Part shown: positions 1 to 7,810 of the stretch, piece by piece
How positions within the stretch are numbered: the stretch's first letter is position 1
How the letters are laid out: every line of letters begins with the position of its first letter
Source: Streptomyces sp. NBC_00683
GTDB taxonomy: Bacteria > Actinomycetota > Actinomycetes > Streptomycetales > Streptomycetaceae
Reading direction: 5' to 3'
Length of the DNA: 64,000 bases
NCBI RefSeq assembly: GCF_036226745.1
Contig: NZ_CP109013.1
Span: forward strand, 8,060,001 to 8,124,000
The notes under the pieces: model-generated
The model's input: only the letters and a program-made list of their open reading frames with translations
Database searches by the model: none
What the model was told of the DNA's origin: nothing
Position numbers and translations under genes: made by a program

Positions 1-1
1 G

Positions 2-1324
2 ATGTACCCGGGCCGCGACGGGGTCACGGTCACCGTCCTCCCCGCGCCGCAGCCCGACTACGCACCGCACTCCGTCGGCACACCGGGTGCGGGCCTCGGT
101 TCCGCCGCCGACCGCGCCACCGTCCTGTACCGTCCGGTCGCCCTGGCCATCGCGCTGACGGAGGCCGTCACGGCCCGACAGGTGTCCGCCGTGGTCACGG
201 AGGAACTGCTGCCCGCCTTCGGCGGCAGACAGCTGGCCATCTACCTGCAGAACGAGGGGCGCCTCTACCTGGCGTGGGAGACGGGTTTCCCGAAGGGCTT
301 CCTGGACCGCTTCGACGGCGTCGGGCTCGACGCCCACATCCCGGGCGTGGACACGCTCACGACAGGCCGGCCACTGTTCTTCGAGTCCATGGAGAAGCTG
401 GGGGCCTCCTACCCCGGCATCCCCATGGACACGAGCGTCGGCGCCCGCGCCTTCCTGCCGCTCATCGCCTCCGGTCGGCCGGTCGGCTCGTGCATCCTCG
501 GCTTCGACCAGCCGCGGGGCTTCAGCCCCGAGGAGCGCACCGTGCTCACCGCCCTGGCCGGGCTCATCGCCCAGGCGCTCCAACGGGCCCAGCGCTACGA
601 CACCGAAGCCGCCCTGGCGCGCGGACTGCAGGACGCCCTGCTGCCGCACCGGCTCCCCGTGGTCGAGGGCGTCGACACCGTCGGGCGCTACCTCTCCGGC
701 ACCCAGGGCATGGAGGTGGGCGGAGACTGGTACGACGTCATCGAGACCGGCAGCGGGCTGGCCCTGGTCATCGGGGACGTACAGGGGCACGGTGTCGCAG
801 CAGCCGCGACCATGGGCCAACTGCGCAGCGCTGTAAGGGCGTTCGCCCTCAGCGGGCACGACCCCCAGGAGATCATGAGCGCCACCAACCGGCTGCTCAT
901 CGACCTGGATCCGGGCCAGTTCGCCAGTTGCTGCTACGTCGTCCTCGACCCCGGCACCGGCTTCACCCAGGCCGTACGGGCGGGCCACCCCCAGCCCGTA
1001 CTGCGCCACCCCGACGGCCGGACCGAGGTCCTGGACCTTCCGGGCGGCGTCGTGCTCGGCGTCGACCCCGAGGCGTCGTATCCGGTGACCGAACTGCACC
1101 TCACCCCGGGCGCCGTGCTCGCCCTGTTCACCGACGGACTCGTGGAGAAGTCGGGAGAGGACATCGACGAGGGGATCGAGCGTCTGCGCAGCACCCTCGC
1201 CGATGTGAGCCACGCGCCCCTCGCCGAGATGGCGGACCGGGTCATCGGGCAGGCGATCCAGGACGAGGACCGGCCCGACGACATCGCGCTCCTGCTGGCC
1301 GCCTGCGGGGTGTCGCCCGGCTGA
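2..1324 (+). CDS. GAF + SpoIIE-type PP2C phosphatase (5' end probably cut)
   Basis: Serine/threonine phosphatase of the bacterial RsbU/SpoIIE type, which typically dephosphorylates anti-anti-sigma factors in the cytoplasm. The visible 440 residues hold a GAF-like sensor domain at about 45-195 and a PP2C_SIG domain at about 215-435, with the metal-binding signatures GGDWYDV and IGDVQGHG and the C-terminal FTDGLVE and DDIALL motifs. The ATG at base 2 has no room for a ribosome binding site and the family often carries PAS domains upstream, so the true start is probably outside the window. The next gene is another PP2C phosphatase 22 bases downstream in the same direction. Family is clear; the target is unknown. 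Confidence 0.88.
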   Translation: MYPGRDGVTVTVLPAPQPDYAPHSVGTPGAGLGSAADRATVLYRPVALAIALTEAVTARQVSAVVTEELLPAFGGRQLAIYLQNEGRLYLAWETGFPKGFLDRFDGVGLDAHIPGVDTLTTGRPLFFESMEKLGASYPGIPMDTSVGARAFLPLIASGRPVGSCILGFDQPRGFSPEERTVLTALAGLIAQALQRAQRYDTEAALARGLQDALLPHRLPVVEGVDTVGRYLSGTQGMEVGGDWYDVIETGSGLALVIGDVQGHGVAAAATMGQLRSAVRAFALSGHDPQEIMSATNRLLIDLDPGQFASCCYVVLDPGTGFTQAVRAGHPQPVLRHPDGRTEVLDLPGGVVLGVDPEASYPVTELHLTPGAVLALFTDGLVEKSGEDIDEGIERLRSTLADVSHAPLAEMADRVIGQAIQDEDRPDDIALLLAACGVSPG

Positions 1325-1346
1325 CCGGGCCGGATAGGTTCGTCGG

Positions 1347-2189
1347 ATGGGTATGGAGCGCGCACGAACCGTGCGGGGTGTCACGACCCCGGGATGTGCC
1401 GAGTGCGACGGCACGGTCGCCCCCGACGGCCACTGCTGGGACTGCGGTGCGGCGCAGCCGGCGTTCCGTTCGCACGTGGAGATCACCGCGGACATCGGTG
1501 CGGCGGCGGTCAGCGACCGCGGCCGACGGCGGGCGATCAATGCGGACGCCATGGTGCTGGCCACGGCCGGCCGGTGGACGATCGGCGTCGTCTGCGACGG
1601 CGTGTCGATGTCACCGCGGGCCGAGCGCGCCGCGAAGGTCGCGGCCGACGTCGGCGCGAGGTGGCTGACGATGCGTCTGAGCGCCGGAGCCCTGCCGGAG
1701 ACCGCCCTCGACGACGCCGCCGTCCGCGCGGCGCACGCGGTTGCGGCCCTGGCCGTGACGAAGGACGCCGCCCCGGCCTGCACCTATGTCGCCGGCATCG
1801 CAGGTCCGCAGGGCATCTGGAGTTCCTGGATCGGCGACAGCCGCGCCTACTGGCTCCCGGACGAGGGGCCGGGAATGGCGTTGACCGAGGACGACACCGG
1901 TGAGCACGAGGCGCTCTCCACCTGGCTGGGAGCGGACGCGGGAGAACCGGCGCCGCAGGTACGGAGCTACCGGCCGTCGGTGCCCGGCCGCCTCCTGCTG
2001 TGCACCGACGGGCTGTGGCGGTACCTGCCCGACGCCGAGGCACTGCGGTCGGCGCTGCCCCACCGGCGGCGCGGGGCCTCGGCCCGGGGCGACGGCCTGA
2101 TCGAGGACGCGCGGTCCCTGGTGGACCTCGCCCTCGACGCGGGTGGGCACGACAACGTCACGGCACTGCTGATTCCCGTCGGCACCTGA
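1347..2189 (+). CDS. PP2C-family protein phosphatase with N-terminal zinc ribbon
   Basis: A 280-residue PPM/PP2C serine/threonine phosphatase, expected to act in the cytoplasm on Ser/Thr-phosphorylated proteins. An N-terminal four-cysteine knuckle (CAEC...CWDCG, residues about 16-33) is followed by the phosphatase fold: VVCDGVS, WIGDSRAYWL and GHDNVTALLIP are the metal-site and C-terminal signatures. The arrangement resembles the soluble phosphatases paired with FHA/kinase modules in actinomycetes, but no kinase is in the window. It follows the SpoIIE-type gene with a 22-base gap, so co-transcription is plausible. An ATG six bases further in is an equally possible start. Confidence 0.85.
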   Translation: MGMERARTVRGVTTPGCAECDGTVAPDGHCWDCGAAQPAFRSHVEITADIGAAAVSDRGRRRAINADAMVLATAGRWTIGVVCDGVSMSPRAERAAKVAADVGARWLTMRLSAGALPETALDDAAVRAAHAVAALAVTKDAAPACTYVAGIAGPQGIWSSWIGDSRAYWLPDEGPGMALTEDDTGEHEALSTWLGADAGEPAPQVRSYRPSVPGRLLLCTDGLWRYLPDAEALRSALPHRRRGASARGDGLIEDARSLVDLALDAGGHDNVTALLIPVGT

Positions 2190-2349
2190 CGCGCCCGTGT
2201 CCGTCATACGGACGCGGCCGGAGCGGACTGCGCCGGAGACGTGCTGGTGAGGCATCCTCTGCTGGTTGGGTAGAACGGGCCCGGAGCGGCAGGCGCACGT
2301 CCGGTGCGCAGCCGGTACGTGCCTGTGACGGCGAGCGATTTGGAACAAG

Positions 2350-2775
2350 ATGGCAGAGAACTCGGACCTGTTGGCCTTTGTACGGGCGCGCCTTTCCGAG
2401 GAGGAGCGCACTGCGCAGGAAGCCGGCGGCGAGGGCTGGCGGTGCCCTGCGGAGGCCCCTGGCGAGGTGCACGACCGCACGAGCGGTATCGCGTTCGTCG
2501 TGCGGAACCGTGGTTACGACCGGCACATCGCCCTGCAGGACCCCGCGCGCACGCTGCGCCGCATCGAGACGAACAGGGTCCTGCTGGACGAGTACGAGGA
2601 GATCGCGTCCATGGACACGGACCGTCCTGGCCAGGACTTCGTCTCCGGCCGTGCCGTGGGGCTGGGGTTCGTCGTCAGGCAGATGGCCGCGGAGTACGCC
2701 GGGCACCCCGACTACCGGGTGAAGTGGCTGCCCAGGTACTCGCATTGGGGTCCGCCCGCTGCGCCCGGGGCATGA
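2350..2775 (+). CDS. DUF6221-like protein
   Basis: A 141-residue cytoplasmic protein without signal peptide or membrane segment. The pattern of an N-terminal LLAFVRARLSEEE helix, a central DPARTLRRIETNRVLLDEYEE helix and a C-terminal tryptophan-containing tail (WLPRYSHW) is what I remember of the Streptomyces DUF6221 family, which has no known function and is present in many copies per genome. The ATG follows a poor ribosome binding site, but codon bias supports the frame. Assignment to the family is from memory of the pattern. Confidence 0.7.
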   Translation: MAENSDLLAFVRARLSEEERTAQEAGGEGWRCPAEAPGEVHDRTSGIAFVVRNRGYDRHIALQDPARTLRRIETNRVLLDEYEEIASMDTDRPGQDFVSGRAVGLGFVVRQMAAEYAGHPDYRVKWLPRYSHWGPPAAPGA

Positions 2776-3452
2776 CCGGTCCAGGTACGGCAGGCGGCGG
2801 CGAATGAGTACGGGGGAGCCGCCGGCCTGAGTACGTTGCCCGATCCCGCGTCGGACCGGCGCTGATCGAATGGGAGCCATGCTCCCCGACGCGCCGCGGC
2901 GCCCCCGCATCCAGAATCTGACGAGTGCCGGCACGGCCCTGGCCGTGACCCTGCTCCCGCTGGCTGCCGGGGTGCTGCTGGCCCGGACGATGGCGCTCGA
3001 CCCGATGACCTCTGTCAACGCGATGGTCACCAGTGGTGGACAGCGTGCCCGCATCGGACCTGCGGGCTGGGCGCTGAACGCTCGAACGCGTGAACTTCTT
3101 TCGCGACGTAATGGAACTCCTGTCCAGGAAAGCGCTGTCGCTTTCGTTACACGATGCGTGCGGGCAGGACGGGGGTGCGCGGGGGGCGGAGCGAGGCGTG
3201 ACGGGGGCGCTGTGACCAGGGGAACGGCCCGCTGAAAGGGTCGGTGCAAGGATCAACGGTTGACAGGTATACGACCGTCGGGATCGGTGTCGATTGCAGT
3301 CGTGTGTGACAGAAATGTCCGTACTTTGTCACACGAACCAGGGCATCTTCCGGCCACAGCGAAAGCGGGACAAAGTTTGCGTTCCCGGCACCACGCCGGG
3401 GCCGAACAACGCCCGGCACTTCGTTCCGGGCCTGCATTGATGAGGGGTTTCC
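2776..3452. other. Intergenic region, no convincing gene
   Basis: 677 bases with no coding region I can support. Open frames exist on both strands (for example 2870-3235 plus) but lack ribosome binding sites and recognisable protein features. GC drops between 3080 and 3370, where a TTGACA hexamer (3260-3265) and a perfect inverted repeat (3304-3334) lie, suggesting the promoter and operator of the exported protein at 3453. Confidence 0.5.
3304..3334. promoter_or_regulatory. Inverted repeat GTGTGACA-N15-TGTCACAC
   Basis: Perfect 8-base arms (3304-3311 and 3327-3334) in an AT-richer stretch about 120 bases before the exported lamin-tail protein. Symmetry and location suggest a dimeric regulator site; the 15-base spacer is too long for a classic CRP site. 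The regulator is unknown. Confidence 0.45.
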
Positions 3453-4037
3453 ATGTCCCGTTCCGCACGACGGATCACCGCTACCGTTCTCGCCTCAGGC
3501 GCACTGCTCGCCGCAGCGGCACTCCCTGCCAGCGCCGATGGCCGGGACCACGGCCACAACAGGCCGTCCCAGCGCTCGGCAGTCGTCCTGGGCAAGATCC
3601 AGTACGACAGTCCCGGCCGGGACAACGCGTCCAACCGCAGCCTGAACGCGGAGTGGGTCACCGTGACCAATACCGGACGCCGATCCGTCAACCTCCGTGG
3701 CTGGACGCTCACGGACGAGAGCAACCGCTCCTACCGCTTCGACCTCCGCCTGCCCGGCCGCTCCTCCGTCCGGGTCCACACGGGCGTGGGCCGGGACAGC
3801 CGGCACGACGTGTACCAGGACCGCCGCCAGTACGTGTGGGACTCCCGGGACACCGCGACCCTGCGCGACAACCGTGGCCACAAGGTCGACTCCAAGTCCT
3901 GGGGCCGGCACAACGGCGGCGGCAACGGTGGCGGTAACCACAACGGTGGCGGCCACAACAACGGTGGCGGCCACAACAATGGTGGCGGCAACCACAACGG
4001 TGGCGGACACCACAACGGTGGTGGCGGCAACCGCTGA
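3453..4037 (+). CDS. Exported lamin-tail-domain protein with Gly/Asn/His-rich tail
   Basis: A 194-residue secreted protein. Residues 1-29 form a Sec signal peptide (SRSARR, hydrophobic core, cleavage after PASA). Residues about 40-140 match the bacterial lamin tail domain, an immunoglobulin-like fold: VLGKIQYDSPG, NAEWVTVTNTGRRSVNLRGW and VHTGVG. The last 50 residues are a low-complexity run of GGGN, GGGH and HNGGG units, probably a flexible or metal-binding tail. The start follows GAGGGG at good spacing. A strong 15-bp hairpin terminator follows, so it is monocistronic. Such proteins are common in Streptomyces; the function is unknown, possibly surface or spore-wall association. Confidence 0.85.
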   Translation: MSRSARRITATVLASGALLAAAALPASADGRDHGHNRPSQRSAVVLGKIQYDSPGRDNASNRSLNAEWVTVTNTGRRSVNLRGWTLTDESNRSYRFDLRLPGRSSVRVHTGVGRDSRHDVYQDRRQYVWDSRDTATLRDNRGHKVDSKSWGRHNGGGNGGGNHNGGGHNNGGGHNNGGGNHNGGGHHNGGGGNR

Positions 4038-4051
4038 TCCGACGGCTTGAT

Positions 4052-4087
4052 GCGGCGTACCACGGCTTCGGGGCCGTGGTACGCCGC
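4052..4087. terminator. Hairpin terminator after lamin-tail gene
   Basis: Perfect 15-base arms (4052-4066 / 4073-4087) with a six-base TTCGGG loop, 14 bases after the stop codon. No long T tract, as usual for Streptomyces. Confidence 0.8.
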
Positions 4088-4217
4088 AGTTCGTTCCACC
4101 GGAGAAAGCAGGGGCGAGCGGCGCCGGGCGGGGGAGCGGCCCGCATTCGGTGGAGGGCGAGCCGCGTCGGGCGGGGGCTGTGCATCGCGAGGTGGCCGGT
4201 GATGTCAGGATGGCCTC

Positions 4218-4715
4218 ATGACCATCAAGGCGTATTTCGACATCACCATCGACAACGAGCCCGCCGGGCGGATCGTGTTCAACCTTTTCGACGACGTGGC
4301 GCCCAAGACCGCGGAGAACTTCCGCGCCCTGGCCACCGGCGAGAACGGCTACGGCTACGCCGGTTCGCCGTTCCACCGCGTCATCCCCGACTTCATGCTG
4401 CAGGGTGGCGACTTCACCCGGGGTGACGGCACCGGTGGCAAGAGCATCTACGGCGAGAAGTTCGCCGACGAGAACTTCACCCTGAAGCACAACAAGCCGG
4501 GTCTGCTCTCGATGGCCAACGCGGGCCCGAACAGCAACGGTTCGCAGTTCTTCATCACCACCGTCCTCACCCCGTGGCTCGACGGCAAGCACGTCGTGTT
4601 CGGTGAGGTCGCCGACGAGCCCAGCATGGAGCTGGTCCGCAAGATCGAGTCGTACGGCTCGTCGACCGGCCGGACCAAGGCCCAGATCGCCGTCTCCGCG
4701 TCCGGGGTCCTCTGA
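4218..4715 (+). CDS. Cyclophilin-type peptidyl-prolyl cis-trans isomerase
   Basis: A 165-residue single-domain cyclophilin that catalyses cis-trans isomerisation of X-Pro bonds; no signal peptide, so cytoplasmic. The whole length matches the family: [18 protein letters not shown], the catalytic block [26 protein letters not shown], and [11 protein letters not shown]. The active-site arginine (FHRV) and the substrate-pocket residues F, M, Q and H are all present. The length is that of the short bacterial/eukaryotic-like form. Monocistronic by spacing. Confidence 0.95.
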   Translation: MTIKAYFDITIDNEPAGRIVFNLFDDVAPKTAENFRALATGENGYGYAGSPFHRVIPDFMLQGGDFTRGDGTGGKSIYGEKFADENFTLKHNKPGLLSMANAGPNSNGSQFFITTVLTPWLDGKHVVFGEVADEPSMELVRKIESYGSSTGRTKAQIAVSASGVL

Positions 4716-4877
4716 CACTCGCATCGGGGCTCCCGGCCGCGCTTTCCGCAGGCCGGGGCCCCGCACGCAGCCGGTGAAGACGGCGCGGCCGCCGTGTCGG
4801 CCCGATCGCGGGCCCGCGGAACCGTAGCGTGGCGCGGGCAACCGCTGACGTGTGCGGTTCCGGACCGGAGTGGCGCC

Positions 4878-5498
4878 ATGTGCTGGAGTGCGACCGCCGA
4901 TCTCGTCGCGGGCGCGGGAGTTGTCGCGATCGGGGTGGCCTGCGTCGCGCGACCGTCAAGGGCCCGCGATCTGCCGCTCGCCTCGCTGCCACTGCTGCTC
5001 GGGGCACACCAGATCATCGAATCGGTCATCTGGCGCTCCGGAGGCGGCAGCGGGACCGCCACCCTCGTCTGGGCCGTCATCGCGCTGCCCCTGCTGGCGC
5101 TCTGGGTGCCGCTGGGAGTGCTGTGTGCGGCGCCGCCCACGGCCCGCCGCCGACTGTCGGTCCCTCTCGCGGCCGGCATCGCGACCGCCGCCGCTCTGTC
5201 GTACAGCCTGGCCACCCGTCCCGTCACGGCCGACATCCGCGGCCACACGCTCGGCTACGTCCTCGACCTGGCCCTCCCGGAACTGCTCGTGGCGGGCTAC
5301 CTGCTCGCCACCGTCGGGGCCCTGCTGCTCTCGGGAGACCGGTGGCTCGAGCTGCTGGGCGTCCTGGTCGCCGTGGGTGCGGTGGTGTGCGTCGCGCTGT
5401 GGCGCACGGAATTCATCTCCACCTGGTGCGCCCTCGCGGCACTGTGCTCGGTCGTGCTTCTCGGCTGGACACGGCGGAGCCCGGCCGCCGCGAGCTGA
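4878..5498 (+). CDS. DUF6629-like integral membrane protein
   Basis: A 206-residue, very hydrophobic protein with about six predicted membrane segments. It starts MCWSATADLVAGAGV, the hallmark opening I associate with the actinobacterial DUF6629 family, and has the conserved LLGAHQIIESVIWR segment near residue 40, like the YhhN/rhodopsin-like small membrane proteins of actinomycetes. I chose ATG 4878 because the family begins with MCWSA; the frame stays open upstream to 4794. Function unknown. Confidence 0.78.
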   Translation: MCWSATADLVAGAGVVAIGVACVARPSRARDLPLASLPLLLGAHQIIESVIWRSGGGSGTATLVWAVIALPLLALWVPLGVLCAAPPTARRRLSVPLAAGIATAAALSYSLATRPVTADIRGHTLGYVLDLALPELLVAGYLLATVGALLLSGDRWLELLGVLVAVGAVVCVALWRTEFISTWCALAALCSVVLLGWTRRSPAAAS

Positions 5499-5592
5499 TA
5501 CGCGGCCGCGCCCCGGAAGGCGTCCCGGTCCGAGGGGTGCCAGGGTGGAGACGGCCCCGTACACCGTGGACGGGCGACGGAAGGAGCGCAAG

Positions 5593-6387
5593 GTGCGCAT
5601 CGATCTTGCCGGCAGGACCGCGGTCGTCACCGGCTCCTCACAGGGCATCGGCCTCGCCATCGCCACCGGGCTCGCCGACGCGGGGGCGCGTGTCGTCCTC
5701 ACCGGCCGTGGCCTGAACCGTCTGGAGACGGCCGCGGACGTGCTGCGCGGGACCGTACCGGACGCGACCGTCCTCACGCTCGCCTGCGACCTGACCACCG
5801 AGCAGGGAGCGGCCGAGCTGTACGAGGCCGTGCCGGCCACCGACATCCTCGTCAACAACCTCGGCATCTTCGGTGCCAGGCCGGCGCTGGAGATCACCGA
5901 CGAGGAGTGGCGCACCTACTTCGACACCAACGTCCTCAGCGCCGTACGGCTGATCCGCAGCTACCTGCCGGGAATGACCGAGCGGGGCTGGGGCCGGGTA
6001 CAGAACATCGCGAGCGATTCCGCGATCGTGGTCCCCGCCGAGATGATCCAGTACGGCATGTCGAAGACCGCGCTGCTGGCGGTCTCCCGGGGCTTCGCCA
6101 AGGAGGCCGCCGGCACCGGGGTGACCGTGAACTCCGTGATCGCCGGCCCGACGCACACCGGTGGGATCGAGGACTTCGTCTACCAACTGGTGGACAAGGA
6201 CGTGCCGTGGGACGAGGCGCAGCGCGAGTTCATGCGGCTGCACCGCCCGCAGTCCCTGCTGCAGCGGCTGATCGAGCCGGAGGAGATCGCGCACATGGTC
6301 GTCTACCTCAGCTCCCCGCAGGCATCGGCCACCACGGGTGCCGCCGTGCGGGTGGACGGCGGCTACATCGACTCGATCGTGCCCTGA
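5593..6387 (+). CDS. SDR-family NAD(P)-dependent oxidoreductase
   Basis: A 264-residue classical short-chain dehydrogenase/reductase. It has the TGSSQGIG nucleotide-binding loop (residues about 13-20), the NNLG motif, a catalytic serine region (IASDSA) and YGMSK as the Tyr-x3-Lys active site. The C-terminal AVRVDGGYIDSIV is the typical end. GTG 5593 is preceded by GGAAGGAG at ideal spacing; the frame is open further upstream but without a better start. The substrate cannot be predicted. It sits just before the RNase HI gene in the same direction (26 bases). Confidence 0.9.
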   Translation: MRIDLAGRTAVVTGSSQGIGLAIATGLADAGARVVLTGRGLNRLETAADVLRGTVPDATVLTLACDLTTEQGAAELYEAVPATDILVNNLGIFGARPALEITDEEWRTYFDTNVLSAVRLIRSYLPGMTERGWGRVQNIASDSAIVVPAEMIQYGMSKTALLAVSRGFAKEAAGTGVTVNSVIAGPTHTGGIEDFVYQLVDKDVPWDEAQREFMRLHRPQSLLQRLIEPEEIAHMVVYLSSPQASATTGAAVRVDGGYIDSIVP

Positions 6388-6413
6388 GCCCCTGTGCTGG
6401 CATGATCAAGGGC

Positions 6414-7094
6414 ATGAACGAGAGCATCATCGCCGCGTGTGACGGGGCATCCAAAGGAAATCCGGGACCTGCTGCCTGGGCATGGGTCGTGGCGGATGCC
6501 GAGGGTCGCCCGCAGAGGTGGGAGGCAGGTCCGCTGGGCACCGCCACCAACAACGTCGCGGAACTCACCGCCCTGCAGGAGCTGCTGAAGTCCACCGATC
6601 CGGCCGTGCCGGTAGAGGTGCGCATGGACTCCCAGTACGCGATGAACGCGGTGACCAAGTGGCTGCCCGGCTGGAAGCGCAACGGCTGGAAGACCTCGGC
6701 GGGCAAGCCGGTCGCGAACCGTGAGCTGGTGGTCGGCATCGATGCGCTGCTCGGCGGCCGGAGCGTGACCTTTCGCTACGTGCCCGCGCACCAGGTGAAC
6801 GGTGATCCGCTCAACGCGCTCGCCGATCAGGCCGCGAGTGAGGCCGCTGTTTCGCAGCAGGCTGCGGGAAGCGCGCACGGTTCCGCGGTACCGGTGCCGG
6901 CTCCCGCCCGCTCGACGAAGGGCAGGGCGGCCTCGAGTGCGGGCACCGAGGGAGCTGCCTCACGCCCCTCCGCGACGATCCGGGCGAAGTTCTCGGGCCG
7001 GTGCCACTGCGGAAAGGCGTATGCGGCGAAGGACATGATCGCGAAGAACCCGAAGGGCTGGGGCCACCCGGAGTGCCGGACGGCCGTCGCCTGA
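6414..7094 (+). CDS. RNase HI with C-terminal zinc-knuckle-like extension
   Basis: Ribonuclease HI hydrolyses the RNA strand of RNA-DNA hybrids. Catalytic acidic residues are visible: D in AACDGASKGNPG, E in NNVAELTALQELL, D in MDSQYAMNAVTKW and the late D in HQVNGDPLNALAD. The RNase H domain covers about residues 1-145 of 226. A Ser/Ala/Pro linker follows, then FSGRCHCGKAYAAKDMIAK...GHPECRTA, which has C-x-C...C spacing suggestive of a small metal-binding module. ATG 6402, four codons earlier, is an alternative start. Confidence 0.88.
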   Translation: MNESIIAACDGASKGNPGPAAWAWVVADAEGRPQRWEAGPLGTATNNVAELTALQELLKSTDPAVPVEVRMDSQYAMNAVTKWLPGWKRNGWKTSAGKPVANRELVVGIDALLGGRSVTFRYVPAHQVNGDPLNALADQAASEAAVSQQAAGSAHGSAVPVPAPARSTKGRAASSAGTEGAASRPSATIRAKFSGRCHCGKAYAAKDMIAKNPKGWGHPECRTAVA

Positions 7095-7099
7095 GCGGT

Positions 7100-7720
7100 T
7101 CAGATGTCGGCCCAGACCAGCCGGCTGGAAAGGCTGGTGCGTGTTCCCCACCGCGTCGCAAGCGCGTCCACGAGCATCAGTCCCCGGCCGTCCTCGGCGA
7201 GGGAGTCGATATCCGTGATGTCGGGGCAGCCGGGGCCGTCGATGGCTCCGGCGAGGTCCCGGTGGTTCGCGCCGGACCCGCCGCCCTGGCCATGAGGTCC
7301 GTCCCCGGGTGAGTGCGACAGCTCGGGGCGGCGCGGCGTCGGGCCGTGCGAGCCGTGGGAGCCGTGAGGGCCGTGGGAGCCGTGCGAGGCCGACTGCGCG
7401 TCCATGGGCCGCGTCGGAGCCGGTATACGGGCCCGGCCGCGGTTCCACACGCAGATCCGCACCCCGCCGGAGGAGCGCAGCAGTCTGCAGCGGACCCGCC
7501 GGCCCGAGGTGTGCTGCACCGCGTTCGTGACCAGCTCGGTCACGACCAGGGCGGCCGTTTCGACACGGTCGTCAGGCTCTCCCCAGTCCCGCATCGCCTC
7601 CTGGACACGGTGGCGCGCTTCGGGCACCCCCTCGGGAAGACGGGGGATCCACCAGCTCTGTGCGCTCCTCCCGCTCGGGTCCTCCGGAGCGAGGCGCGAG
7701 CGGGTGTCTATTTCCGGCAT
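7100..7720 (-). CDS. Anti-sigma-factor-like ATP-binding protein (HATPase_c) with His/Gly insert
   Basis: A 206-residue GHKL ATPase of the RsbW-like single-domain type that is abundant in Streptomyces. The N box is ELVTNAVQHT (residues about 62-71) and the ATP-lid G boxes are in EDGRGLMLVDALATRWG near residue 180. The family is usually about 140-150 residues; here roughly 60 extra residues sit between N box and G box, including a SHG/PHG repeat at about residues 110-127 and then QGGGSGANH. It diverges from an Scr1-type XRE regulator, the usual partner in these modules. Expected role is inhibition of a sigma factor or regulation of a partner; no direct evidence. Confidence 0.85.
   Translation of the reverse strand: MPEIDTRSRLAPEDPSGRSAQSWWIPRLPEGVPEARHRVQEAMRDWGEPDDRVETAALVVTELVTNAVQHTSGRRVRCRLLRSSGGVRICVWNRGRARIPAPTRPMDAQSASHGSHGPHGSHGSHGPTPRRPELSHSPGDGPHGQGGGSGANHRDLAGAIDGPGCPDITDIDSLAEDGRGLMLVDALATRWGTRTSLSSRLVWADI
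7341..7391. repeat. Short tandem repeat of GCCGTGGGA-like units
   Basis: Imperfect 9-base units (GCCGTGCGA, GCCGTGGGA, GCCGTGAGG) repeated about five times, read on the minus strand as SHG and PHG tripeptides inside the ATPase gene. Looks like replication-slippage expansion. Confidence 0.75.
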
Positions 7721-7735
7721 GTATGTACTCTCGGC

Positions 7736-7753
7736 GCAAAGTGCATACTTTGC
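7736..7753. promoter_or_regulatory. Inverted repeat GCAAAGT-GCAT-ACTTTGC
   Basis: Perfect 7-base arms with a four-base spacer, 16 bases before the ATPase start and 57 bases before the XRE gene start, inside an AT-rich divergent promoter region. The most economical reading is an operator of the adjacent Scr1-type XRE regulator controlling both genes. Confidence 0.6.
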
Positions 7754-7810
7754 AAGTGACAGAATGTCCGGGTTGCTCTGTTTCGGAGCTCTCATGAGGA
7801 AGGCGGGCGC

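Noticed and set aside
2870..3235. Plus-strand open frame beginning MGAMLPDAPRRPR
   Set aside because: No ribosome binding site, no recognisable domain, and a minus-strand frame covers the same stretch equally well; the codon pattern is not typical.
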